A DNA stretch of 64,000 bases from contig NZ_JRMB01000001.1 of assembly GCF_000759445.1 (NCBI RefSeq), positions 2,666,001 through 2,730,000 on the forward strand, given 5' to 3'. This DNA comes from Pseudomonas lutea (GTDB taxonomy: Bacteria > Pseudomonadota > Gammaproteobacteria > Pseudomonadales > Pseudomonadaceae). Positions 49,359 through 58,910 of this stretch are shown here, in pieces. The notes below the pieces were generated by a model. The model searched no databases and was not told where the DNA came from. It saw only the letters and a list, made by a program, of their open reading frames with translations. The position numbers and the translations under genes are program-made. Positions within the stretch are counted from its first letter, which is position 1. Each line of letters opens with the position of its first letter.

Positions 49359-50102
49359 CTATTGCGACCCGGTGGTTGCGCTCATCGCGCGGATCGTCTG
49401 GCCTTCGGATACCTTGGCCGTGAGGGGCTCCTGGGCGCCAAAGTCATTGATGCTGATGAAATCGATATCCATCGCTTGACCCCTGCCGAGCGATTTGAGC
49501 GCAAACCGCACGGTTTCCCGGGGTGCAAGCATGCGGCTTTCCGCGGTAAACAGCGCCTTGCCCTGCTGACGCGCCGCGATCTGAATCATCGACACGTGAA
49601 AAGGCGTGGGATTGCTGACTTCCAGCCGGCCGTCATGCAGCCGCCACTCGAGCTTTTTTGCTGCTTCCAGCGGATCGCCATTCAGCGCAGCGGGTCGATA
49701 GAAGAGCTTGATGCGCTGCCGAATCGCGATCTGCAGCTGGTTATCCTTTGCCGTTTGCGGGATCTCCTGAACGTTGAGCCAGAACACTGACTCACGATCG
49801 TCGGGCAAGCCTTCGCCGGCATAGATGATGCGAATCATCTGTCGGGCATTGCCCGACATCCGCGCCAGCGGCGGAGTGACGACGAAGGGCAGGTTTTCAG
49901 CCTCGGTACTGTCCTTGCCCGTTTCCAGCCAGGACTGCGCGAGGATGTCCGTGGTGCCGCTGTTACTCACAACGAAGCTGACCTCTTTGTCCTTGGCCTG
50001 ATAGATGACACGCGTGGCGTTAAGCACAATGCCTGCCTGCGCCGGGGCAGCCAGAAGCAACCCCAGCCAGACGGCAGAGTAGCGAATGAGGGTAGGAAGC
50101 AT
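49359..50102 (-). CDS. Fimbrial periplasmic chaperone (first)
   Basis: PapD-like chaperone of 247 residues with signal peptide (MLPTLIRYSAVWLGLLLAAPAQA). Family phrases include IVLNATRVIYQAKDKEVSFVV, LPFVVTPPLARMSGNARQMIRI and IAIRQRIKLFYRPAAL. It is 128 bases upstream of the usher and 78 bases downstream of the major pilin. Confidence 0.9.
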   Translation of the reverse strand: MLPTLIRYSAVWLGLLLAAPAQAGIVLNATRVIYQAKDKEVSFVVSNSGTTDILAQSWLETGKDSTEAENLPFVVTPPLARMSGNARQMIRIIYAGEGLPDDRESVFWLNVQEIPQTAKDNQLQIAIRQRIKLFYRPAALNGDPLEAAKKLEWRLHDGRLEVSNPTPFHVSMIQIAARQQGKALFTAESRMLAPRETVRFALKSLGRGQAMDIDFISINDFGAQEPLTAKVSEGQTIRAMSATTGSQ

Positions 50103-50180
50103 GCTGAGCCCGTCTTGGGTTTCGAAGTGACGAAGTAAAGTGATGAGGGCGAGCGAGCAATGCCCGCTCGCCCCGCTACA

Positions 50181-50765
50181 TCACTCGTAATCCATCACGA
50201 ATGGCAGGAACCCGTCGGCATTACCTGGATTGGTCGGTGTGCCGTTGAGCACATAAACCGCACCGAAGTTAAGCTCAGCGGTAGCGCCATCAGCAGTGTC
50301 CTTGATCAGGTCCGCATCGATGGTTTCATCGCCACCCAGATCCATCAACTGACTGGAGGCGTTCAGCAGGCCGATGCCCACACCATTGGCCGCACCCGTG
50401 GTGCGCAGCAGTTTCTTGTCGGAGTCATCCTGACCACTTCCCTTTGATGCGAGGAAGCGCATCTTCACCGTGTCGTACTGCGCAACGCCGCCGGTGCAAT
50501 TGACCAATAACTGAATCGGCGTGGCGGTTTCGGTTTTGTTATCGGCGAAAAGGCCGATGTCGGAGAAAGAGACGTTGCCCAGGTCGACGTTGATGTCGCC
50601 AGGCGTGGTGCCAGGGCTTGCGCCAGTGCCAGCGCCGATGTCACACGTTATGTTGGTGAGCGTACCGTTGAAAACTAGCTTGCCGTTGTTGGCGGCGTTC
50701 GCGGTGGCGCTCATGCCGAGCCCCATTGCAGCCACGATGGCCAGTGAAAGAGAAACCTTTTTCAT
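50181..50765 (-). CDS. Fimbrial major subunit
   Basis: Type 1-like pilin of 194 residues. A signal peptide (MKKVSLSLAIVAAMGLGMSATANA) precedes the beta-sandwich with GKLVFNGTLTNITCDI, a second cysteine in LLVNCTGG and a C-terminal beta strand used for donor-strand exchange (the last residues FLPFVMDYE). First gene of the main fimbrial operon. Confidence 0.9.
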   Translation of the reverse strand: MKKVSLSLAIVAAMGLGMSATANAANNGKLVFNGTLTNITCDIGAGTGASPGTTPGDINVDLGNVSFSDIGLFADNKTETATPIQLLVNCTGGVAQYDTVKMRFLASKGSGQDDSDKKLLRTTGAANGVGIGLLNASSQLMDLGGDETIDADLIKDTADGATAELNFGAVYVLNGTPTNPGNADGFLPFVMDYE

Positions 50766-51095
50766 GATAACGACGTTCCTTGTGTCGATTCGTGTGTGCC
50801 CAAAAGGACGAGGCGAACTATAAGCACCGTCCCCGGTGGCGGCTGTCAGGCCTTCTACATCGAACAGACAGACACGACAGTGGCGGGCGTCAGACCCTTC
50901 AGTAGGACGAGTCCTCCTTTACTTCCCGCCCCGGTAAACCGGGCCCTGCACGGGCGCCACCGGAAAAAAGAGTGACACAACCTTGGCCACACGCCATGAA
51001 AGCGAAGACAGCCGAGCGCTTACGCCACGCAAAAAAATCCCGGCTCAATTGAACCGGGACTCTTGAAAGTTTTCTGGAAAGTGGCGGTGCTGCTG
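50766..51095. other. Leader region of the fimbrial operon
   Basis: 330 bases holding the terminator at 51031-51060 and probably the major-pilin promoter and 5' leader. No gene or clear regulator site seen. Confidence 0.5.
51031..51060 (-). terminator. Terminator after the short pilin-like gene
   Basis: TCCCGG and CCGGGA form a stem around a further AT palindrome (CAATTG), followed on the minus strand by a T7 run. It separates the gene at 51096 from the main fimbrial operon. Confidence 0.75.
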
Positions 51096-51425
51096 CTAGT
51101 CGTAGGTCAGCGTCACGACGCCAGCCTGGGCATCGGGTTGCGAGGCATACAAACGCGTGTAGCTCGCCCGAAGCGGGGCGACGGGCGTGCGGCAGGCGTC
51201 CTCACCGGGCATCAGGCCGACGACGACGTCTGGCCCGGCTTGCAGGGTTTTCACATGGCCCACCGGGGCAGAGGCGTTCAGCACTTGCCCATTGCATCCG
51301 GCATTGACCAAGCTTCCATGAAACATGAGAGAGCCCTCCCCCGCCCAGGCGCTACTGCCAGGGCTGGCGCAGGCGCCGGCGACCACGACCGAGAACAACA
51401 GCGAAACAGCCTTGTGGCTTTTCAT
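51096..51425 (-). CDS. Short pilin-like protein
   Basis: 109 residues, less than normal pilins. A signal peptide with a cysteine near the cut site precedes GSLMFHGSLVNAGCNGQVLN, like the first strand of type 1 pilins, and it ends VVTLTYD like a pilin C-terminus; about 50 middle residues of a normal pilin are absent. CGGAGTG gives a ribosome site for ATG at 51425. It could be a minor subunit or a shortened pilin. Confidence 0.65.
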   Translation of the reverse strand: MKSHKAVSLLFSVVVAGACASPGSSAWAGEGSLMFHGSLVNAGCNGQVLNASAPVGHVKTLQAGPDVVVGLMPGEDACRTPVAPLRASYTRLYASQPDAQAGVVTLTYD

Positions 51426-51739
51426 CGCAACACTCCGGAGTGGGACCGCTTGCTGTGGCAAGCAAGGTCCTGTGAACCTGCATTCAGATCTCACGAAGTC
51501 GCATGTAAGGAATTATCCCCGTCACGGTAGAACTCATTCATCGAAACTCGTGGCTTCTACTTGGGTATCGCCTCGCGGCGTGGTTTCTTTACTCGGGTTC
51601 TTTCTGGCCGGCTTCATCGTCGCCCCTTCTCCAGCTGACAATATTGACAGGTAGCAGTCATTTTGCTGACCGGGTCGAAAGGTTATAAAGGAGGCTCCTC
51701 TGTACCCGCCCTTCATTCACTGGTTGGCCCTGTCCCTGT
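51426..51739. other. Divergent region between fimbrial and RND loci
   Basis: 314 bases without a gene that I can support. It must hold promoters for the short pilin gene and the RND operon; no box is clear enough to call. TAAAGGAGG at 51686-51694 is too far from the first RND start to serve as its ribosome site. Confidence 0.5.
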
Positions 51740-52900
51740 ATGCGAAAGAAGAACAAGGTTGTGATGCTCGCGATCGTCCTGATTGTGCTCGTAGTGACAG
51801 GTGTGTGGGCAATGACCCGCCCCGCGGCAAAAAAGGCCAGTGGCCCCGTTGCGGTGCCGGTTCGGGTGATCAGCGTGACCCAGGAGGACGTGCCGCGCTT
51901 TGTCACCGGTATTGGCTCGGTGCTGTCATTGCAAAGTGTAGTCATCCGCCCTCAGGTGGACGGGATCCTGACCAAAGTGCTGGTGAAGGAAGGACAGCAG
52001 GTCAAGGCCGGGGATCTGTTGGCGACCATCGATGACCGCTCGATCCGTGCAGCCCTCGAACAGGCGAAAGCCCAGCTCAGCCAGAGTCAGGCGCAACTGA
52101 ACCAGGCCAACGTGGACCTCAAGCGCTACAAACTGCTGACTGTGGACAACAGCATCCCGAAGCAGCAATACGATCAGCAACAGGCGCTGGTCGAGCAGCT
52201 CAAAGCAACGGCGCTGGGTAATCAGGCGTCGATCAACGCCGCGCAAGTGCAGCTGTCCTACACGCAGATCCGTTCCCCGGTGACGGGCCGGGTGGGCATC
52301 CGCAATGTCGATGAGGGTAATTTCCTGCGCGTGAGCGATGCGACGGGCCTGTTTTCGGTGACCCAGATCGACCCGGTGGCCGTCGAGTTTTCCCTGCCGC
52401 AGCAGATGTTGCCCACGCTGCATGAGCTGATTGCGGCTAAAAAACCAGCGCCGGTTGACGCCTATCTCGGCGAAGGCGCGACCGGAACGCTGCTGGGTCG
52501 CGGCACGCTGTCGCTGATCGACAATCAGGTCGCAGCCACCACGGGTACCATTCGCGCCAAAGCGACGTTCGATAATGCCGCCGAAAAACTCTGGCCAGGG
52601 CAGCTGGTCACTGTGCGGATCCAGACCGCCGTCGACCGCGACGCCTTGAAGGTTCCGCCGCAAGTGGTGCGGCGCGGGATCGATCAGCACTATGTGTACA
52701 GGGTCAAGGGTGACAGTGTGGAAGTGGTGCCTGTCAAAGTGCTGTACCAAGACAGCGACCTGATGCTCATCAATGGCGTCAACGCCAACGATGTGCTGGT
52801 GAGCGACGGTCAGTCACGCCTGAAAAACGGAACGCGCATTGAAGTGGTCACCGACGAGCCCGCCAGCGCGGTGGCCGATTCGACCGGGGCCGCCAAATGA
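51740..52900 (+). CDS. RND efflux periplasmic adaptor subunit (MdtA-like)
   Basis: Membrane fusion protein of 386 residues with an N-terminal membrane anchor (VVMLAIVLIVLVVTGVWA), a lipoyl-like domain (VIRPQVDGILTKVLVKEGQQVKAGDLL), a helical hairpin (about 100-175, rich in Gln/Ala) and beta-barrel domains (YTQIRSPVTGRVGIRNVDEGN). It feeds the transporter whose start overlaps its stop (ATGA). The substrate is unknown. Confidence 0.9.
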   Translation: MRKKNKVVMLAIVLIVLVVTGVWAMTRPAAKKASGPVAVPVRVISVTQEDVPRFVTGIGSVLSLQSVVIRPQVDGILTKVLVKEGQQVKAGDLLATIDDRSIRAALEQAKAQLSQSQAQLNQANVDLKRYKLLTVDNSIPKQQYDQQQALVEQLKATALGNQASINAAQVQLSYTQIRSPVTGRVGIRNVDEGNFLRVSDATGLFSVTQIDPVAVEFSLPQQMLPTLHELIAAKKPAPVDAYLGEGATGTLLGRGTLSLIDNQVAATTGTIRAKATFDNAAEKLWPGQLVTVRIQTAVDRDALKVPPQVVRRGIDQHYVYRVKGDSVEVVPVKVLYQDSDLMLINGVNANDVLVSDGQSRLKNGTRIEVVTDEPASAVADSTGAAK

Positions 52901-55900
52901 ACAGCCGCGGTTCGATCTCCGCCTGGTGCGTCAACCACCCGATCGCCACGGTGCTGCTGACCTTCGCGCTGGTGCTGCTGGGTTGCATCGCCTTCCCTCG
53001 CCTGCCGGTGGCGCCGCTGCCGGAAGCTGAATTCCCGACGATTCAGGTCTCGGCCCAGTTGCCCGGCGCCAGCCCCGAAACCATGGCCTCTTCGGTAGCG
53101 ACGCCACTTGAGGTGCAATTCAGTGCCATTCCCGGCATGACCCAGATGACGTCAAGCAGCGCGCTGGGCTCCACCAACCTGACGCTGCAGTTCACGCTGA
53201 ACAAAAGCATCGACACCGCCGCGCAGGAAGTCCAGGCGGCCATCAACACCGCCGCCGGCCGCCTGCCCGCCGATCTGCCGACGCTGCCCACCTGGCGCAA
53301 GGTCAATCCGGCAGACAGCGCGGTGCTAATCCTCAGCGTCAGCTCCAACCTCATGCCGGGCACCGAACTCAGCGACGTGACGGAGTCACTGCTGGCCCGC
53401 CAGTTGAGTCAGATTGACGGCGTCGGACAAGTCAGCATCAGCGGTCAGCAACGCCCGGCGATCCGGGTCCAGGCGGCGCCTGAAAAGCTCGCGTCGATCG
53501 GCCTGACGCTCGCCGATTTGCGCGCATCCTTGCAGCAGACCAGCCTCAACCTTGCCAAGGGCGCGCTGTACGGCAAAGACAGCATTTCTACCCTCGCTTC
53601 CAACGACCAGCTGTTTCAGGCCAGGGATTACGAGCAACTCATCGTTTCCTACAAGGACGGCGCACCGGTCCATTTGCGCGATGTCGCCCGGGTGATCAAC
53701 GGCTCGGAGAATGCCTACGTGCGGGCATGGTCCGGGGATCAACAAGGGGTGAACATCGCGGTGTTCCGTCAGCCCGGTGCGAATATCGTCGAGACGGTCG
53801 ATCGCGTACTGGGACAGTTGCCGAGGCTGCAGGAAATGCTCCCGGCGTCCGTGGACGTCTCCGTGCTCAGCGACCGCACCAAAACCATTCGGGCGTCATT
53901 GCATGAAGTGGAGATGACGCTGCTGATCGCCATTGGTCTGGTGATTGCCGTCATGGCCCTGTTCCTGCGTCAGTTGTCGGCCACGTTGATTGTGACTGCC
54001 GTGCTGGGCGTCTCGCTGGTCGCCAGCTTTGCACTGATGTACGTGCTGGGTTTCAGCCTGAACAACCTGACGCTGGTGGCGATTGTGGTGGCGGTCGGCT
54101 TTGTCGTCGACGACGCGATTGTCGTCGTGGAAAACATCCATCGGCACCTCGAAGCCGGCGAGAGCATGCGGGACGCAGCGATCAAAGGATCGAGTGAAAT
54201 TGGCTTCACCGTCGTGTCGATCAGCTTCTCGTTGATCGCGGCGTTCATTCCGCTGCTGTTCATGGGTGGCGTGGTCGGCCGGCTGTTCAAGGAGTTCGCA
54301 CTGACCGCGACATCGACCATTCTGATCTCGGTGGTGGTCTCGCTCACGCTGGCGCCAACCCTGGCGGCGCTGTTCATGCGCGCGCCGAAGCACGACCCCC
54401 ACGCCAGGCCCGGTTTCGGTGAACGGCTGCTGACACGCTATGCGCGCGGGGTGCGCTTCGCCCTCGCCCATCAGCGGCTGATGCTGGGGGTCTTCGGCCT
54501 GACGCTGGTTCTCGCAGTGGCCGGCTATGTGCTGATCCCCAAGGGCTTCTTCCCGGTCCAGGACACCGGCATGGTGCTGGGCACGACCGAAGCGGCGGCG
54601 GATATCTCATTCCCGGACATGGTCGAGAAACACAAACAGCTGGCAAAGATCATTGCGGCCGACCCTGCCGTGAAAGCGTTTTCGCATTCGGTCGGCGTGA
54701 GTGGCAGCAACCAGACCATCGCCAATGGCCGCGTGTGGATCGCCCTCAAGGACCGGGGGGACCGTGACGTGACGGCCAGCCAGTTCATCGACCGGATCAG
54801 GCCGAAACTGGCGCAGATCCCCGGCATTGTGTTGTACCTGCGGGCGGGGCAAGACATCAACCTGAGTTCAGGTCCCAGCCGTGCGCAATATCAGTACGTG
54901 CTCAAGAGCAACGACGGCGCGCTGTTGAATGTCTGGACGCAGAAACTGACCGATAAACTCAAGACCCTGCCAGCGTTCCGCGACCTCTCCAACGACCTTC
55001 AGTTGGGCGGCAGCGTCACCCACCTGGACATCGACCGCAACGCGGCCGCACGCTTCGGCCTGACCACCGAAGACGTCGATCAGGCGCTGTACGACGCCTT
55101 TGGCCAGCGCCAGATCAACGAATACCAGACCGACATCAACCAGTACAAAGTCATTCTCGAGCTTGATCCCCAGCAGCGGGGCAAGGCCGAAAGTCTGAAC
55201 TACTTCTACCTGCGTTCGCCGCTGACCCAGGAGATGGTGCCGCTGTCGGCACTGGCCAAGGTCGGTGCGCCGAAGATGGGCCCGCTGTCGATCAGCCATG
55301 ACGGGATGTTCCCCGCTGCCAACCTGTCGTTCAATCTGTCCGCCGGGGTTGCGCTGGGGGATGCGGTCACTCTGCTCGATCAGGCGAAGAACGAGATCGG
55401 CATGCCGGCCGCGATCATCGGTAACTTTCAGGGCGCGGCCCAGGCGTTCCAGAGCTCGCTGGCCAATCAGCCGTGGCTGATCCTTGCGGCGCTGGTGGCG
55501 GTGTACATCATTCTGGGCGTGCTGTATGAAAGCTTCGTCCATCCGCTCACCATCATCTCCACCCTGCCCTCCGCCGGCATCGGCGCGCTGTTGCTGCTGT
55601 GGCTGATGGGTCAGGACTTCTCCATCATGGGGCTGATCGGGATCGTGCTGTTGATCGGGATCGTCAAGAAGAACGGCATTCTGCTGGTCGACTTTGCGCT
55701 GGAGGCCCAGCGTCAACGCGGGATGTCGCCACGGGACGCTATCTATGAGGCGTGCCTGACGCGCTTCCGGCCGATCATCATGACCACCCTTGCCGCTTTG
55801 TTGGGCGCCCTGCCGCTGATGCTCGGTTATGGCGTCGGCGCTGAGTTGCGTCAGCCGCTGGGTATCGCCGTCGTGGGAGGACTGTTGGTGAGCCAGGCGT

Positions 55901-56037
55901 TGACGCTGTTCACCACGCCGGTGATTTACCTGCAGCTTGAGCGACTTTTCCACCGCCCGCGTCCGACGACCACTCCGAACTCGGCGCCGACGACATCAGC
56001 CACGCCGGCGGACGCCCGATTGGCCGCTGAAAAATGA
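52897..56037 (+). CDS. RND efflux inner-membrane transporter (HAE1/MdtB-like)
   Basis: Proton-driven transporter of 1046 residues. It has the N-terminal helix (WCVNHPIATVLLTFALVLLGCIAFPRLPVAPLPEAE-type start), the transmembrane Asp pair in VGFVVDDAIVVVENIHR (helix 4), duplicated pore and docking domains, and GLIGIVLLIGIVKKNGILLVDFAL in the second half. The hydrophobic profile is that of drug-type rather than metal-type RND pumps. No outer membrane channel gene is adjacent, so a TolC/OprM-like protein from elsewhere is expected. Confidence 0.92.
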   Translation: MNSRGSISAWCVNHPIATVLLTFALVLLGCIAFPRLPVAPLPEAEFPTIQVSAQLPGASPETMASSVATPLEVQFSAIPGMTQMTSSSALGSTNLTLQFTLNKSIDTAAQEVQAAINTAAGRLPADLPTLPTWRKVNPADSAVLILSVSSNLMPGTELSDVTESLLARQLSQIDGVGQVSISGQQRPAIRVQAAPEKLASIGLTLADLRASLQQTSLNLAKGALYGKDSISTLASNDQLFQARDYEQLIVSYKDGAPVHLRDVARVINGSENAYVRAWSGDQQGVNIAVFRQPGANIVETVDRVLGQLPRLQEMLPASVDVSVLSDRTKTIRASLHEVEMTLLIAIGLVIAVMALFLRQLSATLIVTAVLGVSLVASFALMYVLGFSLNNLTLVAIVVAVGFVVDDAIVVVENIHRHLEAGESMRDAAIKGSSEIGFTVVSISFSLIAAFIPLLFMGGVVGRLFKEFALTATSTILISVVVSLTLAPTLAALFMRAPKHDPHARPGFGERLLTRYARGVRFALAHQRLMLGVFGLTLVLAVAGYVLIPKGFFPVQDTGMVLGTTEAAADISFPDMVEKHKQLAKIIAADPAVKAFSHSVGVSGSNQTIANGRVWIALKDRGDRDVTASQFIDRIRPKLAQIPGIVLYLRAGQDINLSSGPSRAQYQYVLKSNDGALLNVWTQKLTDKLKTLPAFRDLSNDLQLGGSVTHLDIDRNAAARFGLTTEDVDQALYDAFGQRQINEYQTDINQYKVILELDPQQRGKAESLNYFYLRSPLTQEMVPLSALAKVGAPKMGPLSISHDGMFPAANLSFNLSAGVALGDAVTLLDQAKNEIGMPAAIIGNFQGAAQAFQSSLANQPWLILAALVAVYIILGVLYESFVHPLTIISTLPSAGIGALLLLWLMGQDFSIMGLIGIVLLIGIVKKNGILLVDFALEAQRQRGMSPRDAIYEACLTRFRPIIMTTLAALLGALPLMLGYGVGAELRQPLGIAVVGGLLVSQALTLFTTPVIYLQLERLFHRPRPTTTPNSAPTTSATPADARLAAEK

Positions 56038-56061
56038 GCACCGAACAGTGAGAGTGGACCG

Positions 56062-56739
56062 ATGCGTGTCCTGATTATCGAAGACGAAGAGAAAACCGCC
56101 GACTATCTGCATCGGGGCCTGACCGAGCAGGGTTACACCACCGACGTCGCGCGCGAGGGCATCGAAGGCCTGCACATGGGGCTGGAAAACGAATACGCGG
56201 TGATCATTCTCGACGTCATGTTGCCGGGCCTGGACGGTTATGGGGTGCTGCGGGCCTTGCGCGCGCGCAAGCAGACGCCGGTGATCATGCTCACCGCCCG
56301 GGAGAACGTCGACGATCGTATTCGCGGTCTGCGCGAAGGCGCCGACGATTACCTGGGCAAGCCGTTCTCGTTTCTCGAGCTGGTGGCGCGGTTGCAAGCC
56401 CTGACCCGACGCAGTGGTGGTCACGAGCCAGTGCAGATCAGCGTCGCCGACTTGTGGATTGATTTGATCAGCCGCAAGGCCACGCGTGCAGGCGTGCGTC
56501 TGGACCTCACGGCCAAGGAGTTCTCGCTGCTCAGTGTGCTGGCGCGACGTCAGGGTGAAATCCTGTCCAAGACCTCGATTGCCGAGATGGTCTGGGACGT
56601 GAATTTTGACAGCGATGCCAACGTCGTCGAGGTTGCGATCAAGCGGCTGCGCGCCAAACTGGACGGGCCCTTCGAACATAAGCTGCTGCACACCATTCGC
56701 GGCATGGGCTACGTGCTGGAGAGCCGTCGTGTCGAGTAA
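56062..56739 (+). CDS. OmpR-family response regulator, CusR/CopR-like
   Basis: 225 residues. Receiver domain with IIEDEEKTADYL, phospho-acceptor Asp in VIILDVMLPGLDGYG and Lys in GKPFSFLEL; C-terminal winged helix ending in the DNA-binding hairpin (HTIRGMGYVLESR). The phrases match heavy-metal-type response regulators. 24 bases after the RND gene. Confidence 0.92.
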   Translation: MRVLIIEDEEKTADYLHRGLTEQGYTTDVAREGIEGLHMGLENEYAVIILDVMLPGLDGYGVLRALRARKQTPVIMLTARENVDDRIRGLREGADDYLGKPFSFLELVARLQALTRRSGGHEPVQISVADLWIDLISRKATRAGVRLDLTAKEFSLLSVLARRQGEILSKTSIAEMVWDVNFDSDANVVEVAIKRLRAKLDGPFEHKLLHTIRGMGYVLESRRVE

Positions 56740-58093
56740 TTCGATCGCCCTGCGCCTGAGCGGCATGTTCGCGCTGGTGGCGCTGCTGGTGTTTTTGCTG
56801 ATCGGTTGGGCGCTCTACCTGCAAGTGGATAAAAGCCTGGGTCTGTTGCCCGAAGCCGAAGTTGACGCCCGCTACAGCGTGCTTGAATCAGCCGTTCAGC
56901 GCTACGGGACGCCCGAGCACTGGGTGAAGATCAACGCCAAGCTCAAGCTGCTCAGCGAAGAGGACAAGCGCCTGCGCTTTTGGGTGGTCAGCGACAATCC
57001 TGTTTATGAATTCGGGAACCCGGACGCTGAAATTCGCGCATTCGCCAAAGGGCCGACCGGCATGCGCGACTTGAACCTGAGCGGCCATGACTACCCCTTC
57101 AGGGTGCTGGTCAGTCAGTTCCCGGCAAAAGATCAGCGTCCGCCGCTGCGTTTTCTCACCGCGATCAACACTGAAACCTTCTGGCAGACCCAGCACTCCT
57201 TGCTCACCGCGCTGATCAGTCTGGCAGCCGTCGGCATTCTGCTCGCCTCGGTGCTGGGCTATTGGGTGGCACGCATCGGCCTTAAACCGCTCAAGGAATT
57301 GTCGCTGGAAGCGCGCAAGCTGACTCCGCCGCGCCTGAGCGGGCGCCTTAAGTTGACCTCGCTACCGCCAGAGCTGGATCAATTCGTGACGTCGTTCAAT
57401 TCGACGCTGGACCGGGTCGAGCAGGCGTATTCGCGACTGGAGTCGTTCAACGCCGACGTCGCCCACGAGCTGCGCTCACCGCTGACCAACCTGATCGGCC
57501 AGACCCAGGTGGCGTTGACCCGTGGGCGCTCCGCCGAGCATTACTTCGAGGTGCTGCAATCGAACCTTGAGGAGCTTGAACGGCTGCGCTCGATCATCAA
57601 CGACATGCTGTTCCTGGCGAGCGCCGATCAGGGCAGCAAGGCCACCCAGTTGACCCAGTCCTCACTGGCTCAGGAGGTGGCGAAGACGCTCGATTATCTG
57701 GATTTCATTCTGGAAGACGCCCAGGTGAAGGTTGAGGTCCGCGGAGATGCCAGCGCCCCGATCGAAACCGCTCATCTGCGCCGCGCGCTGATCAACCTGC
57801 TGCACAACGCCGTGCAGCACACCTCGCCGGGGCAGCTGATTCATGTGGACATTCGCGACGAAGGCGATCATGTGAGCATCGGAGTCACCAACCCGGGCGC
57901 GCCGATTGACGGGGAGCACTTGCCGAAGCTGTTCGAGCGTTTCTACCGCGTCGACGCCTCGCGCAGCAACAGCGGCGCCAATCATGGCCTGGGCCTGGCG
58001 ATCGTCAAAGCCATCGCGCTGATGCACGGAGGGACCGTGTTCGTGCGCAGCGAGGACGGCGTGAATACGTTCGGGATCAATCTGCCGTGCTGA
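56729..58093 (+). CDS. Sensor histidine kinase, heavy-metal-type
   Basis: 454 residues. Two membrane helices (about 10-30 and 155-180) flank a periplasmic sensor domain; a HAMP linker is followed by the H box (FNADVAHELRSPLTNLIGQ), the N box (RRALINLLHNAVQH) and the G box (GANHGLGLAIVKAI). GTG at 56729 overlaps the regulator by 11 bases. Together with the regulator it forms a two-component system in line with the RND pump. Confidence 0.9.
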   Translation: MSSNSIALRLSGMFALVALLVFLLIGWALYLQVDKSLGLLPEAEVDARYSVLESAVQRYGTPEHWVKINAKLKLLSEEDKRLRFWVVSDNPVYEFGNPDAEIRAFAKGPTGMRDLNLSGHDYPFRVLVSQFPAKDQRPPLRFLTAINTETFWQTQHSLLTALISLAAVGILLASVLGYWVARIGLKPLKELSLEARKLTPPRLSGRLKLTSLPPELDQFVTSFNSTLDRVEQAYSRLESFNADVAHELRSPLTNLIGQTQVALTRGRSAEHYFEVLQSNLEELERLRSIINDMLFLASADQGSKATQLTQSSLAQEVAKTLDYLDFILEDAQVKVEVRGDASAPIETAHLRRALINLLHNAVQHTSPGQLIHVDIRDEGDHVSIGVTNPGAPIDGEHLPKLFERFYRVDASRSNSGANHGLGLAIVKAIALMHGGTVFVRSEDGVNTFGINLPC

Positions 58094-58101
58094 ACTGTTG
58101 A

Positions 58102-58395
58102 GGGAGTGAGCTTGCGCGCCGCGCGGTGGTAAGTCCGCTGCGTATTCAGCGGCTGGAATGCCGTCTTCGCGAGCAAGCTCACTCCCACACGTCCAGCGGC
58201 GCGACTCAACCCCTGAGCGATCCCGATACTGTGGGAGTGAGCTTGCTCACGAAGCGTTGGAGCATCCGCGGCGCAGGGTTGATCGTTCCCACGCGGAGCG
58301 TGGTAATGCCGCCGGGGATGCTCCGCGTCCCGATTCTCACTCCAGCGACGCGGAGCGTCATCAGCTTCATTCCCACGCAGAGCGTGAGGAACGAG
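58102..58395. repeat. REP/palindrome cluster
   Basis: Fills the 324-base gap after the sensor kinase. REP copies: 58102-58120, 58166-58188 (minus) and 58231-58253 (GTGGGAGTGAGCTTGCTCAC), plus a second type, GTTCCCACGCGGAGCGTGG at 58286-58304, with relatives at 58344-58360 and 58368-58395. Both are common short repeats in Pseudomonas. Confidence 0.8.
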
Positions 58396-58417
58396 CATTA
58401 GCTACCGAGTGGCGGGA

Positions 58418-58759
58418 TCAGCCCTTCTTCACAAACTCGGACTTCAACTTCATCGCGCCGATGCCGTCGATTTTGCAGTCGATGTCGTGATCGCCGTCCA
58501 CCAGGCGGATGTTCTTGACCTTGGTGCCGACCTTGACCACCAGAGAGGAGCCTTTGACTTTCAGGTCCTTGATGACGGTGACCGTGTCGCCGTCCTGCAG
58601 TGTGTTGCCAACGGCGTCCTTGATGACTTTGGCGTCGTCACCCGCGTCAGCGCTGGCGCCGTCGACTGTCCACTCGTGGGCGCATTCCGGGCAGACGAGC
58701 TGGCTGCCATCTTCATAGGTGTACTCGGAATTGCATTTTGGGCACGGCGGTAAGCTCAC
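58418..58759 (-). CDS. PhnA/YjdM-type zinc-ribbon protein
   Basis: 113 residues. N-terminal zinc ribbon with two CxxC knuckles (CPKC and CPEC) and a C-terminal SH3-like beta domain ([40 protein letters not shown]). Often named alkylphosphonate utilisation protein, although no phosphonate genes are nearby and the role is not settled. Confidence 0.88.
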   Translation of the reverse strand: MSLPPCPKCNSEYTYEDGSQLVCPECAHEWTVDGASADAGDDAKVIKDAVGNTLQDGDTVTVIKDLKVKGSSLVVKVGTKVKNIRLVDGDHDIDCKIDGIGAMKLKSEFVKKG

Positions 58760-58910
58760 GGCGACTCTCGCATCAGATGAATAGGCGCAGGATTATAAGG
58801 GTTTTTATCCCTCCGGGCAGCAGCGCCTGACAGCCCTGGATACATCTGCCGCTGCCGGGGTCTCAATCGCAATAATGTTGGCGATTCATGTCCAGCGAAG
58901 GAGGTGGAAC

